61,876 bases of DNA from Pseudomonadota bacterium (GTDB taxonomy: Bacteria > Pseudomonadota > Gammaproteobacteria > Burkholderiales > Thiobacillaceae). Location of the stretch: NCBI GenBank assembly GCA_021847835.1, contig JAJZPR010000013.1, positions 1-61,876 of the forward strand, in the 5' to 3' direction. How positions within the stretch are numbered: position 1 is the stretch's first letter; every line of letters begins with the position of its first letter. Below the pieces are notes generated by a model. That model was not told the DNA's origin. It saw only the letters and a program-made list of their open reading frames with translations, and did not search any database. Below are positions 7,784 through 17,000 of this stretch, in pieces. The translations under genes and the position numbers were made by a program.

Positions 7784-8268
7784 GCGACGACGAACTCCTG
7801 CAACTGGCCCACATCGTGGGACAGAAACTGCACGCCAAGGGCTGGATGCTGGCGACGGCCGAATCCTGCACGGGCGGCTGGGTAGCCCAGGTCGTCACCG
7901 CCATTCCCGGCTCGTCGGCCTGGTTCGACCGCGGCTTCGTCACCTATTCCAACCGCGCCAAGCAGGAAATGCTGGGCGTGAACGCCGCCACCCTGGAGGC
8001 GCACGGCGCGGTGTCCGAGGAAACCGTGAGGGAAATGGCGACCGGCGCGCTTGCCAAAAGCCAGGCCGACATCAGCGTGTCCCTGTCCGGCATCGCCGGC
8101 CCCGGCGGCGGTTTGCCCAGGAAGCCCGTAGGCACGGTGTGCATCGGCTGGGCCATGAACGACGCCGCGCCGCTCTCCACCACCTGCCGCCTGTCCGGCG
8201 ACCGCGAGGAAGTGCGCTCGCGCGCCGTGGCCGCCGCCCTGCGCGGGCTGATCGAACTTATCGATTAG
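7771..8268 (+). CDS. pncC: Nicotinamide-nucleotide amidohydrolase (CinA C-terminal domain)
   Basis: This 165-residue single-domain PncC deamidates NMN in the pyridine nucleotide salvage cycle. Visible motifs are TAESCTGGWVAQVVTAIPGSS near residues 28-48, FVTYSNRAKQEMLGV, and SGIAGPGGG further on. The ATG at 7771 follows aaagg by the right distance; an in-frame TTG at 7765 is less likely. It ends the thiL-pgpA-pncC run. Confidence 0.93.
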   Translation: MARVSDDELLQLAHIVGQKLHAKGWMLATAESCTGGWVAQVVTAIPGSSAWFDRGFVTYSNRAKQEMLGVNAATLEAHGAVSEETVREMATGALAKSQADISVSLSGIAGPGGGLPRKPVGTVCIGWAMNDAAPLSTTCRLSGDREEVRSRAVAAALRGLIELID

Positions 8269-8351
8269 ATTCAAGACACAAGATTCAAGTTACAAGGTTT
8301 TTTTACTTGAAGGCGCGCAGCGCCGCTCTTGCACCTTGCATCTTGCCCCTG

Positions 8352-9242
8352 TTATCTGAAAGCCCAGCCCGCAAACGGCTCGATCTCGTCTTGGTTCAAC
8401 AGCATCAGCTGGCAGGACTGCGGATTCAGGGAATGGTCTTGGGTCGTGTCCACGCTCAGGCGCTGCAAGACGTAGCCGATGAGCGCGCGGCGCACTTCCA
8501 CTTCGATGACGTCGCCATTGGCGCCGTAGTCCAGCAGCAGGCTTTGCCGTTTCTGCGCATCCAGCCCGGCATGCGGGCCGAGCTTCAGCGTCACCGTTTC
8601 CGCCCAGTCCTCGTCGTATTCGGCGCTCGACTCGGCCGGATCACTCAGGCATTCCGCCTCCAGGAAGCGCGACAGCACGAAGTCGCGGAAGTCGTAAGTG
8701 TCCGCGCTGTAGGCGCGCACATGCCAGCGCAACCCGGTGTCGACCAGCGCGTGCGGTTCGAGGATGCGGCTCTGCGGGCTGTCGCGGTCGGAAAGTGAGC
8801 GGTAGCTCACGCGCAGCTTGCGGCAGCCGTGGATGGCGCGGGTGATCTGCGCCAGCACCTCCCTGCCCGGCAGCCTCGCCGGCAGCGGCAACGAGGCCGT
8901 GGGCAGGCCGTAGAGCGATTCGGCTCCGTAGGGGCCGCCCGATACGGCCAGATTGGCCGCGATGACCGGCAGCACCGCGGCGGGGGAAAGATCGGCAAAG
9001 GCCGGACTGAAATCGGGGCCGGGCACGAAGCCGAACACGCTCTGGGTGTAGACCAGGTTGCCGGGCGCGAGATCGCCGTAGAGCTTGAGATCCTTGGTCG
9101 CCGCCGGGTCGGAGATGCCGAAGGCGCGGGCCACGTCGCTGCGCGACACGACCCCGGTGTAATAGGCCATGACCTCGATATATTGCAGGCGCTGGCGCGT
9201 GGCCCATTTCACGTCCAGGCGCATTTTTTCTTTGGCAGCCAT
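8352..9242 (-). CDS. WYL-domain transcriptional regulator, BrxR/CapW-like
   Basis: This 296-residue regulator has an N-terminal winged helix (WATRQRLQYIEVMAYYTGVVSRSDVARAFGIS at about 11-42). A WYL-type domain follows (RKLRVSYRSLSDRD...EPHALVDTGLRWHVRAYS, about 140-195), with a C-terminal extension. The arrangement resembles the BrxR/CapW regulators that control BREX and CBASS defence loci, but no defence genes are visible here. The start was taken at MAAKEK; an upstream in-frame codon at 9293 would add 17 residues. It is divergent from recA, with palindromic sites in the shared intergenic region that may be its operators. Confidence 0.8.
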   Translation of the reverse strand: MAAKEKMRLDVKWATRQRLQYIEVMAYYTGVVSRSDVARAFGISDPAATKDLKLYGDLAPGNLVYTQSVFGFVPGPDFSPAFADLSPAAVLPVIAANLAVSGGPYGAESLYGLPTASLPLPARLPGREVLAQITRAIHGCRKLRVSYRSLSDRDSPQSRILEPHALVDTGLRWHVRAYSADTYDFRDFVLSRFLEAECLSDPAESSAEYDEDWAETVTLKLGPHAGLDAQKRQSLLLDYGANGDVIEVEVRRALIGYVLQRLSVDTTQDHSLNPQSCQLMLLNQDEIEPFAGWAFR

Positions 9243-9305
9243 TGAGGATCGGTCAAAGCTCTTGATTTGGCGATTATAGGAGTCTTGTCGCAAACATGAT
9301 ACAAA

Positions 9306-9340
9306 TTATCACGTGATATTTTCTAGTTATGTGATATTTT
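9306..9340. promoter_or_regulatory. Palindromic operator pair upstream of recA
   Basis: A perfect 12-bp palindrome, tatcacgtgata, lies at 9307-9318. The half-related ttatgtgatatttt at 9327-9340 repeats the ttat...gtgatatttt pattern about 21 bp further on. The sites sit just upstream of the recA -35 box and about 65 bp from the regulator start, so they suit binding by the WYL regulator. Binding is inferred. Confidence 0.55.
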
Positions 9341-9343
9341 TTA

Positions 9344-9372
9344 TTGACACCAAAGAAAGTATCGCCTAAATT
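9344..9372 (+). promoter_or_regulatory. Probable sigma-70 promoter of recA
   Basis: A consensus -35 TTGACA (9344-9349) is followed, after 17 bp, by TAAATT (9367-9372). No E. coli-type LexA box (CTGT-N8-ACAG) was seen between it and the gene. Confidence 0.65.
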
Positions 9373-9428
9373 GCCGACATGGGCGGGACGAACCCACCCG
9401 ACAACCCGACCGCTATCAGGAGACAGAC

Positions 9429-10472
<1,044 letters not shown>

Positions 10473-10475
10473 GCG

Positions 10476-10528
10476 CCTCCCCCTCCCAGCCTCCCCCACG
10501 TGCGGGGGAGGAGGGCTGGGGTGGGGAA
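10476..10528. repeat. GC-rich hairpin repeat after recA
   Basis: This copy of the interspersed element has a ctcccccacgtgcgggggag stem-loop. It probably acts as the recA terminator. The copy before the intact recX (11336-11417) is part of the same duplicated region. Confidence 0.7.
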
Positions 10529-10537
10529 AACAGCATC

Positions 10538-10681
10538 ATGCACAGAGAAAAGAAACCAACGCCGCTGCGCGATCACAACCGCGCCGAACTCGCGCGCAAA
10601 CTGGAACAGGTACAAGCCCAAAGCTCGACGATTGTTCCTCGCGGCGGTTTCTTCAGCCCGTTCCATACCTTGCATATCTAA
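10538..10681 (+). pseudogene. Truncated duplicate of the recX 5' end
   Basis: The frame begins MHREKKPTPLRD, paralleling MHKEKKPRPLRE of recX at 11428. The following gggcggaa-type leader and hairpin are duplicated as well. After a deletion of about 36 bp it continues NRAELARKLEQ, matching RAELERKLAQ of recX, then diverges and stops after 47 residues. It is the scar of an event that placed a toxin-antitoxin pair between recA and recX. Confidence 0.8.
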
Positions 10682-10697
10682 TCCATTGGATTAGAAT
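10670..10697 (+). promoter_or_regulatory. Toxin-antitoxin promoter with embedded operator
   Basis: A -35-like TTGCAT (10670-10675) and -10-like TAGAAT (10692-10697) are 16 bp apart. A perfect inverted repeat, tctaatcc-att-ggattaga (10677-10695), fills the spacer and overlaps the -10, as expected for autorepression by the Xre antitoxin. The toxin GTG is only 6 bases after the -10, so the mRNA may be leaderless. Confidence 0.6.
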
Positions 10698-10703
10698 AAA
10701 GCC

Positions 10704-11039
10704 GTGCTGACCATCGCCGAAGTACCCGAATACATCCGACGCGCCGAAAAGCTTCTGACCGAAACGGAACGCCGTGAAATTCTGGACTATCTGGCCGCCA
10801 ACCCCAAGGCGGGCGACATCATGGAAGGCACGGGCGGGGTGAGAAAGCTGCGCTGGGGCCGGCAAAGCCGCGGCAAGAGCGGAGGCGTCAGGGTCATCTA
10901 TTATTTTCATTCCGATCTGATGCCGCTGTATCTGCTGACGGTGTTCGCCAAAAACGAGCGGGCCAACCTCACCAGGGCGGAACGCAATGAACTGGCCGGA
11001 CTGGTGGATATGCTGGTTGCGGCATGGCTGGACAGGTAA
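10704..11039 (+). CDS. RelE/HigB-type toxin
   Basis: This 111-residue protein has the RelE/ParE-superfamily pattern of the HigB-2 group: DYLAANPKAGDIMEGTGGVRKLRW (about 32-55), then SRGKSGGVRVIYYFHSD and LLTVFAKNERANLT. Such toxins are ribosome-dependent mRNA endonucleases. The start is a GTG immediately after the promoter. It is followed 4 bases later by an Xre-type gene, the toxin-first order typical of this group. Confidence 0.88.
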   Translation: MLTIAEVPEYIRRAEKLLTETERREILDYLAANPKAGDIMEGTGGVRKLRWGRQSRGKSGGVRVIYYFHSDLMPLYLLTVFAKNERANLTRAERNELAGLVDMLVAAWLDR

Positions 11040-11043
11040 TCGA

Positions 11044-11328
11044 ATGAGCGCATTCCAAAGCATCAAGCAGGGCCTGAGCGAGGCGGTCGGGCACGCAAAA
11101 GGCAAACAGGCGGGAGTCAGGGAGTATCAACCCTATGAGGTCAACGTGGCCGAATTGCGGAAGCGACTGGGACTGACCCAGGAACAATTCGCCGCCCGCT
11201 TCGGATTCTCGGTCGCCACCTTGCGCCATTGGGAACGCGGCGACAGAAAGCCGCAAGGCGCGGCGCTGGTGCTGCTGAATCTGATCGACCGGGAACCCAA
11301 GGCCGTCATGCGGGCACTCACTGCCTGA
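11044..11328 (+). CDS. Xre-family antitoxin (NadS/HigA-like)
   Basis: This 94-residue protein has a classical helix-turn-helix in the C-terminal half (NVAELRKRLGLTQEQFAARFGFSVATLRHWERGDRKP, about 36-71). The N-terminal region, FQSIKQGLSEAVGHAKGK, is typical of NadS-type antitoxins paired with RelE-like toxins. It probably binds the inverted repeat at 10677-10695 and represses its own operon. Confidence 0.88.
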   Translation: MSAFQSIKQGLSEAVGHAKGKQAGVREYQPYEVNVAELRKRLGLTQEQFAARFGFSVATLRHWERGDRKPQGAALVLLNLIDREPKAVMRALTA

Positions 11329-11335
11329 GACAGGG

Positions 11336-11417
11336 TCTCCCCCCTCCCAGCCTCCCCCGCGAGCGGGGGAGGCGCCATAAATCCCCTCCCCGCTTGCGGG
11401 GAGGGCTGGAGAGGGGA
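11336..11417. repeat. Two GC-rich hairpin repeats before recX
   Basis: Two adjacent copies of the interspersed hairpin occur here: ctcccccgcgagcgggggag and ctccccgcttgcggggag. The second is the immediate leader of recX and is mirrored by the copy before the recX fragment at 10538. Confidence 0.75.
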
Positions 11418-11427
11418 AAATAGCGTC

Positions 11428-11868
11428 ATGCACAAAGAAAAGAAACCCAGGCCGCTGCGCGAGCAGGCGCTTGCCCTCCTCGCCCGGCGCGAGCACAGCC
11501 GCGCCGAACTGGAACGCAAGCTTGCGCAATCCGGCCATGCCGAAGAAGACATCGCCGCCCTGCTCGACGATTTCGAGGCCCGCAACTGGCTCTCCGACCG
11601 CCGCTTCGCCGAAAGCTGGGTCGCCGACCATCGCGCCCGCTCGGGCAGCATCAAGCTTGCCTTCGAGTTGAGGCAGCGCGGCGTAAATGACGGCATCATC
11701 GAAGCCGTGCTGAGCGAGCACCGCGACAGCGAACTGGAACGCGCCCGCGAAGTCTGGATGAAAAAGTTCGGCACGCCGCCCGCCGGCGCGCAGGAGAAGG
11801 CAAGGCAGATGCGCTTCATGCAGGGGCGGGGGTTCGATCCTGACACCATCCGGCTGCTTTTCAAATAG
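11428..11868 (+). CDS. recX: Regulatory protein RecX
   Basis: This 146-residue RecX is a modulator that binds RecA filaments and inhibits them. Typical helical repeats are present: REQALALLARREHSRAELERKL (10-31), the LLDDFEARNWLSDRRFAESWV segment, and ARQMRFMQGRGFDPDTIRLLF at the C-terminus. Length fits the short RecX group. It is separated from recA by the inserted RelE/Xre pair and therefore probably transcribed from a new promoter or by read-through. Confidence 0.93.
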   Translation: MHKEKKPRPLREQALALLARREHSRAELERKLAQSGHAEEDIAALLDDFEARNWLSDRRFAESWVADHRARSGSIKLAFELRQRGVNDGIIEAVLSEHRDSELERAREVWMKKFGTPPAGAQEKARQMRFMQGRGFDPDTIRLLFK

Positions 11869-11885
11869 CTGGCAGGTGGTTTGCT
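11869..11885 (+). promoter_or_regulatory. Putative sigma-54 promoter 1 (upstream pilin)
   Basis: The sequence ctggcaggtggtttgct matches the -24/-12 consensus (YTGGCACG-N4-TTGCW) with few changes, and the GG and GC elements are exactly 10 bp apart (11871-11872 and 11883-11884). It starts one base after the recX stop and points at the short pilin gene 210 bp downstream. Hairpin repeats lie between. Confidence 0.6.
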
Positions 11886-11908
11886 TGTCATTTATTATTG
11901 ATTCGGGG

Positions 11909-12035
11909 GCTTCCCCCTCCCAGCCTCCCCCGCGAGCGGGGGAGGGGCAAGGCCAAGGGTTGGGGTGGGCATTCGGTCGGTTTGGGCCCAGCGTTTGCCC
12001 CCTCCCCGCTTCGTGGGGAGGGTTGGGGTGGGGAA
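11909..12035. repeat. GC-rich hairpin repeats before the pilin
   Basis: Two hairpin copies flank a spacer: ctcccccgcgagcgggggag near 11924-11943 and ctccccgcttcgtggggag near 12002-12020. The tail gtttgggcccagcgtttgcc (11980-11999) is the inverse of the tail after the copy at 3375. If transcribed, they would form a structured leader for the pilin. Confidence 0.75.
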
Positions 12036-12095
12036 GCTCCGGGTCGGCAATCAAATCAATAAGCAAAACGCGCACAACAGACGGAGGAGGGCATC

Positions 12096-12284
12096 ATGCC
12101 GGCAGAATCGCTCAGCAGGGGCTTCACTCTCATCGAACTGATGATCGTGGTCGCGATCATCGGCATTCTTGCGGCCATCAGCATCCAGACCTATCAGGGA
12201 GACAGGGCCAGGGCAATGGACCGCGCGGCGGCGGCGGACGTCAGGAACCTGATGAGCGCAGTCAGCGCCGGCGCGGTGCATTGA
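12096..12284 (+). CDS. Short type IV pilin-like protein 1
   Basis: This 62-residue prepilin has a 9-residue leader ending in Gly (MPAESLSRG), followed by the canonical [18 protein letters not shown] helix with Glu at mature position 5. The mature protein has only 53 residues, i.e. the N-terminal alpha helix without a globular domain, comparable to Geobacter PilA-N (61). It has Ile-Gln instead of Ile-Pro at positions 21-22 and a few aromatics (Phe1, Tyr24). A strong ribosome binding site (ggaggaggg) precedes the ATG. A close paralogue follows at 12529. Confidence 0.8.
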   Translation: MPAESLSRGFTLIELMIVVAIIGILAAISIQTYQGDRARAMDRAAAADVRNLMSAVSAGAVH

Positions 12285-12423
12285 AGGGAGTGCCGTTTTT
12301 CGTCAGGGGTGGCCGCAAGGCGTCAGCCGCCCCGCCGAAACAAGCACGCTTCCGCCCCCTGCCCCGCTTCCCGAAAGCGCCGGAAACCATGCGATTGGCA
12401 TTTTTTCCGATGATTCGCTAAAG

Positions 12424-12440
12424 TTGGCACGTACCATGCT
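12424..12440 (+). promoter_or_regulatory. Putative sigma-54 promoter 2 (main short pilin)
   Basis: The sequence ttggcacgtaccatgct matches the -24/-12 consensus apart from one base of TTGC, with GG (12426-12427) and GC (12438-12439) separated by 10 bp. It lies 89 bp before the pilin start, with a plausible transcription start near 12451. Pilin genes are commonly sigma-54 dependent and PilR activated; no pilSR genes are in this window. Confidence 0.7.
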
Positions 12441-12528
12441 CGTTAGTTTGGCGGGGGGCGTGGCTTCCCCCGTGCGCCGCACAAACGAAGCCACGTTTCC
12501 GTTTCAATATCAAGGAAAAGGAGTCACC

Positions 12529-12720
12529 ATGAAATTGCTGAAAAAAGCGCAACAGGGTTTCACCCTGATCGAGTTGATGATCGTGGTCGCGATCATCGGC
12601 ATCCTGGCTGCCATTGCCATTCCCCAGTTCGCCGAATACCAGGCCAAGGGCCGCGACAAGGCCGCGCAGTCCGACGTGCGCAACCTGATGACGGCGGTCG
12701 CCTCCTCCGCGGTTCAATAA
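12529..12720 (+). CDS. Short type IV pilin-like protein 2 (PilA-N-like)
   Basis: This 63-residue prepilin has a basic leader ([10 protein letters not shown]), then [20 protein letters not shown] and [10 protein letters not shown]. Mature length is 53 residues. Phe1, Glu5, Pro22, Phe24 and Tyr27 occupy the positions known in Geobacter PilA-N, and the segment [10 protein letters not shown] parallels its SDLRNLKTAL. The globular domain and C-terminal aromatics of typical pilins are absent. Ribosome binding site aaaggagt precedes the ATG. It is followed 35 bp later by a secreted protein that could supply the missing domain. Confidence 0.85.
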   Translation: MKLLKKAQQGFTLIELMIVVAIIGILAAIAIPQFAEYQAKGRDKAAQSDVRNLMTAVASSAVQ

Positions 12721-12755
12721 GCCGCCACGGCAACGATTCAAGAAAGGACAGTACA

Positions 12756-13109
12756 ATGAAAAAACGCGAACTGATCGTAGGCGCGATGGCGCTGGCCGGC
12801 ACGGTGTCCGGCATGGTGAGCATGCAGGCGGCTTATGCGGCAACGCTTAGCTGCACGGACGGCACGGTCTCCACGCCCATGACCTGCTCCGGCGATGCTG
12901 TCGGCGACACCTATCTGGCCCAGCCGCTGAATTTCACCGGCTCCAACGGCGTTGTTACGAAAGTTATCGACAATGTCAGCGGCGTGGCCCTGTGCGGCTG
13001 GAACATCAACGGCAGGAACAGCTACGGCATCACCACCGCCGGCGGCAGCATGGTAAGCAGGGCGGGCACCGGAAAAGCGGTCAACGCCGCCAGCGGCTGC
13101 GCCAACTAA
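12756..13109 (+). CDS. Small secreted four-cysteine protein, candidate PilA-C
   Basis: This 117-residue protein has a signal peptide (basic KKR, hydrophobic core, probable cleavage after AAYA near residue 28). The mature part of about 89 residues contains four cysteines (in LSCTD, MTCSG, ALCGW and SGCAN), likely two disulfides, and is rich in Gly, Ser, Thr and Asn as pilin globular domains are. I do not recognise its family. Position directly after the short pilin suggests a separate globular pilin part or pilin chaperone. Function is inferred from context. Confidence 0.7.
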   Translation: MKKRELIVGAMALAGTVSGMVSMQAAYAATLSCTDGTVSTPMTCSGDAVGDTYLAQPLNFTGSNGVVTKVIDNVSGVALCGWNINGRNSYGITTAGGSMVSRAGTGKAVNAASGCAN

Positions 13110-13115
13110 AACTCA

Positions 13116-13928
13116 ATGCACGGGCTGGTCGTACACAGCCTGGGGGCCTGGCGCACCGGGGTCAGAAACCGGGGCGTCCAGGCCCTTTTGGCGCTGGCGC
13201 TGTTCGTGGTGGCGCTGTCCTGGTTGACCGCCTCGTTTTCCGGGCGCCAGCCGCAAACGGTCGCGCTCGACATGGGCATCTCGCTGGTGCGCCTGCTGGG
13301 CGCGCTGCTGGCGGCGTTCTGGGTGCAGGAGCTGCTGGTGCGCGACATCGAGCGACGCACGGTGTTCTGGGCCCTGGCCTATCCCGTCGGCCGCGCCACG
13401 TATCTGCTCGGGCGCAGCGCGGGCGTGTTTGCGCTGCTGGCGCTCTACGTGGCGCTGATGGCGGCCATGCTCTACTTCACCCTCAAGCTCGTGGGGCTGG
13501 ACGGCTATCAGCAGGCCCATCCCGTGCGGATGGGCTGGGGCTACGCGCTCACCTTCCTGCTGATTTTTCTCGACCTCGCCGTCATCACCTGCTTTGCCGC
13601 GGCGCTCGCCTCGCAGGCCACGGTGGCGATGCTGCCTTTTTTCGCGACGCTGGCGCTGGCGTTCTCGGCGCGCATGATCGGCCCCGTGCAGCAGTACCTG
13701 CTGGAGCAGATCGAGGGGGACAGGCTGTCCGCCGCGCTGCGCCCGGCGGTCGAGGGCATTTCGTGGATACTCCCCGACCTCTCGCGCCTGGACGTGCGCG
13801 AAACCGTGCTCTACGGCCACTGGCCGGCGCCCGGCGATCTCGCCTTTTCCGGCCTGCACGCGGCCGCCTACGGCGCGCTGCTGCTGGCGCTGGCCGCCTG
13901 GGCATTCGAACGCAGGGAGTTTGAATAA
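13116..13928 (+). CDS. ABC-2-type transporter permease
   Basis: This 270-residue integral membrane protein has about six hydrophobic segments (roughly 20-42, 55-75, 110-135, 150-175, 180-200 and 245-265) and no signal peptide. The topology and segments such as LLAAFWVQELLVRDIERRTVFWALAYPVGR fit ABC-2 export permeases. It starts 6 bp after the candidate PilA-C gene. The matching ATPase is probably the one at 18352, at the far end of the same run. The exported substrate is unknown; a glycan or lipid-linked sugar is one option, given the neighbouring glycosyltransferase. Confidence 0.8.
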   Translation: MHGLVVHSLGAWRTGVRNRGVQALLALALFVVALSWLTASFSGRQPQTVALDMGISLVRLLGALLAAFWVQELLVRDIERRTVFWALAYPVGRATYLLGRSAGVFALLALYVALMAAMLYFTLKLVGLDGYQQAHPVRMGWGYALTFLLIFLDLAVITCFAAALASQATVAMLPFFATLALAFSARMIGPVQQYLLEQIEGDRLSAALRPAVEGISWILPDLSRLDVRETVLYGHWPAPGDLAFSGLHAAAYGALLLALAAWAFERREFE

Positions 13929-14020
13929 GCCACGGCCCGCATGATTTAATGAAAGCCGTCGCGGCCTGGACGGGCACTGGCCTGAAACGGGCGGCAGCGT
14001 AATTTCCTTGCCCTGAAAAA

Positions 14021-17000
14021 ATGCCAAAATATCTTTGGGAACGGCTGAGCCAGGCCGAAGAGGCGCCGCTGCTGGGCGCCTACCACGAGCAAGTCCGCAA
14101 GGAGCTGCTGCCGCTTTTCCAACACGAGCCCAGGGTGGTGCTGGACATCGGCTGCGCCAGCGGCGCCACCAGCCACTGGCTCAAGCAGCGCGACCCCTCG
14201 GTCTTCGCCTACGGCATCGAACTCAACCGGCACGCCGCGGCCGTTGCCCGCACCCGGCTGGACCGCGTGTTCGACAGCCCCGTGGAGGCGGTGCTGGCCG
14301 AGGGCCTGATCCCGCCGCACAGCGTCGACACGGTCTTGCTGGCCGACGTGCTGGAACATACGGTCGATCCCTGGAACCTGCTTTTGCGGCTGAAGCCGCT
14401 GCTCGCGGACGACGCCCAACTGGCCATCAGCCTGCCGAATGCGCGCAACCTGTGGCTGATCAACCACCTGGCCGAAGGCAACTGGCGCTATGCCGAGGCG
14501 GGGCTGCTCGACATCACCCACCTGCGCTTCTTCACCCTGAACGAAGCGCGCCGCATGCTGGCCGAAACGGGATATCGCATCCTCCGCACCGATTACATGG
14601 CCGACGGCCGCGTCCGGCTGCCGCAGCCCCCGCGCCACCAGCCCAGCCTCGACGCGCCGCGCATCGTCATCAAGGACGTGAGCGTGGAGGAACAGCGCGA
14701 ATGGTCGGCCATGCAGATGCTGCTGCTGGCCGCGCCCAATTTCGATGCCGCCCCGCTTGCCGAGGCCGCGCCGCAGCGCGCCCCCGCCGCCCCGCCGCAG
14801 GAGCGCGTGGCGGAACAGAAGCGCGCCCACGAACAGGAATACTGGCTTTGGACATTCGGCAGGGCCCTGAAACCGCGCGACCGGGCGTGGATGGCCGAGG
14901 AAATGGGCAGCTGGGGCGATGCGCGCCCGCAGTTCCACCTGGCGGCGCTGGTGCTGCCGGGAACGGAGGCCCGGCTCAAGGAAAACATCGCGACGCTGCA
15001 AAGCCAGATCTATCCCGACTGGCGCATGACGCTGCTGGCTTTCGAGGCCGCCCCGCAGGGCCTGGAATTGCCGCCCAATGTCGCATGGCGCGAGCTGGGA
15101 GACGACGAAGACAGCCTGGAGGTCTTCGGCGAACTGGCGCGGAACGGCGAGGCCTGGTTCGGCATCTGGGAAGCCGGCGACATGCTGGAACCGGATGCGC
15201 TGTTCCGCCTGGCCCGGCTGATCCATGCCCAGCCCGGACTGCGCCTGGCCTACTGCGACGAGGACATGCTGGACGCCGAGCTGCGGCGCTCGCTGCCGCA
15301 GTTCAAGCCGGACTTCAACCTGGATCTGCTGCGCTCCGCCCCTTACCTGGGCGGGCTCGCGCTTTTCCATCCGGAAGCGTTCGCCCAATGCGGCGGATTC
15401 GACCCCGATCTGGAGGGCGCCGAGGAATACGATCTTGCCCTGAAGGTGTTCGAGCGCTACGGAGAGCGGGCCATCGGCCACGTGTCCGAGCTGCTCTACC
15501 ACCGCCGCGAGGGCGGCGGCCACTGCATCGATCCGGCGGCGGAAATCTGGGCGCGCCTGCGGCAGGCCCTGCAAGGGCATCTCGACCGCACCCGGCCCGG
15601 CGCGGTCGCCCATCCGGGCAGGGAGGCGCCGTTCCTGCGCGTGGAATATCCGCTCGATGCCTGTCCGAAAGTTTCGATCATCATCCCCACCAAGGACAGG
15701 CCCGAGCTGATCCGCCGCTGCCTGGACAGCCTGCTGCAACTGACCGATTACCCCGACTTCGAGGTCATCGTGGTGGACAACCAGACCACGGACGCCGAAG
15801 CGCTGGCCTATTACCGGAGCGCAAGCCGCGATCCGCGCGTGCGGCTGATCGAGTATCCCCACCCGTTCAATTATTCGGCCATCAACAATTTCGCGGCCCG
15901 GCAGGCGGGCGGCGAGTATCTGCTCCTGCTCAACAACGACACGGCCGTGCTCGACAGGAACTGGCTGCGCACGATGATGCGCCATGCGCTGCGGCCCGAC
16001 GTGGGCATCGTGGGCCCCCTGCTGGTGTTCGAGGACGGGCTGGTTCAGCACGCAGGCATTGTGCTGGGACTGGGCTATCAACCGGCCGAGCACATCTTCA
16101 TCAGCCTGTCGCCGGATGAGCCCGGATATTTCGGGCGCCTGCAACTGACCCAGAACTACTCGGCCGTCACCGGCGCCTGTTTGCTGATCCGCAAGTCGGT
16201 GTATGACGAAGTGGGCGGGCTGAACGAAACCGATCTGGCCGTCTCCTTCAACGACGTGGACTTGTGCCTGAAGGCGGGCAAACAGGGCTACAGGGTCGTG
16301 TGGACGCCCGAGACCCGATTACTGCACACGGCCTCGCAAAGCCTGGATACGGTTCTTGACCAGGAGAAATCCGAAAAATCGCGCCGCTTCAAGCTCGAAC
16401 AGGCCTACATGTACGACACCTGGATGCCGGAAATCGTGCGCGAGCCCGCTTTCAACCGCCAGTTGACCCGCGCCGAGCGCATCGCCGTGATCGAGAACGA
16501 CCCGTTCCTGGGGCTGGATCCGGACTGGCGCCCGCGCAAGCGCATCCTGGCGCATCCGGGCGACCGCCAGGGCCGCGGGCTGTACCGCATCATGAATCCG
16601 GCGCGCGCCCTGGCCGACGCCGGGCTTGCCCAGGCCTGGGAGACCGACAGGATTTACGGCGAATACGAGATCGCCAAGATCAATCCGGACAGCGTCGTCC
16701 TGCAGGAGCAGACCAAACCCCACCAGATCGAGGCCATCAGGCGCTACAAGCGCTATTCCGACGCCCTGATCGTGTCGGAACTCGACGACCTGATCACCGC
16801 CAAAACCAGGCGCAATTTCCCGCACATGAAGGACTACGACCCGGAGAAAACCGCCGAATCGCTGCGCGAGGCGGTCAGCCTGTCGGATCGTTTCGTGGTG
16901 TCGTCGCCCTATCTCAAGGAAGCCTATGCGGATTTGTGCGACGACATCGTGGTGGTGCCGAACTACCTGGATCGCCTGACCTGGGGCCGCTTGCAGCCCT

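Noticed and set aside
9243-9428. A LexA (SOS) box upstream of recA
   Set aside because: No CTGT-N8-ACAG or close match was found; the palindromes here are tatcacgtgata and a related half site.
10476-12035. Repeated GC-rich segments taken at first for a CRISPR-like array
   Set aside because: The units are palindromic, irregularly spaced and scattered between genes; no unique spacers of equal size and no cas genes are present.
12985-13930. A long plus-strand frame (12992-13924) overlapping the permease gene
   Set aside because: It is very rich in Arg, Gly and Ala, runs out of frame with the permease and the secreted protein, and has no start signal. It is a shadow of the real genes in GC-rich DNA.
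13946-16144. A 732-codon minus-strand frame opposite the glycosyltransferase
   Set aside because: Composition is typical of antisense frames in high-GC DNA (Arg, Gln, Gly, Val, His-rich), with no domain recognised. The plus-strand protein has clear motifs throughout.
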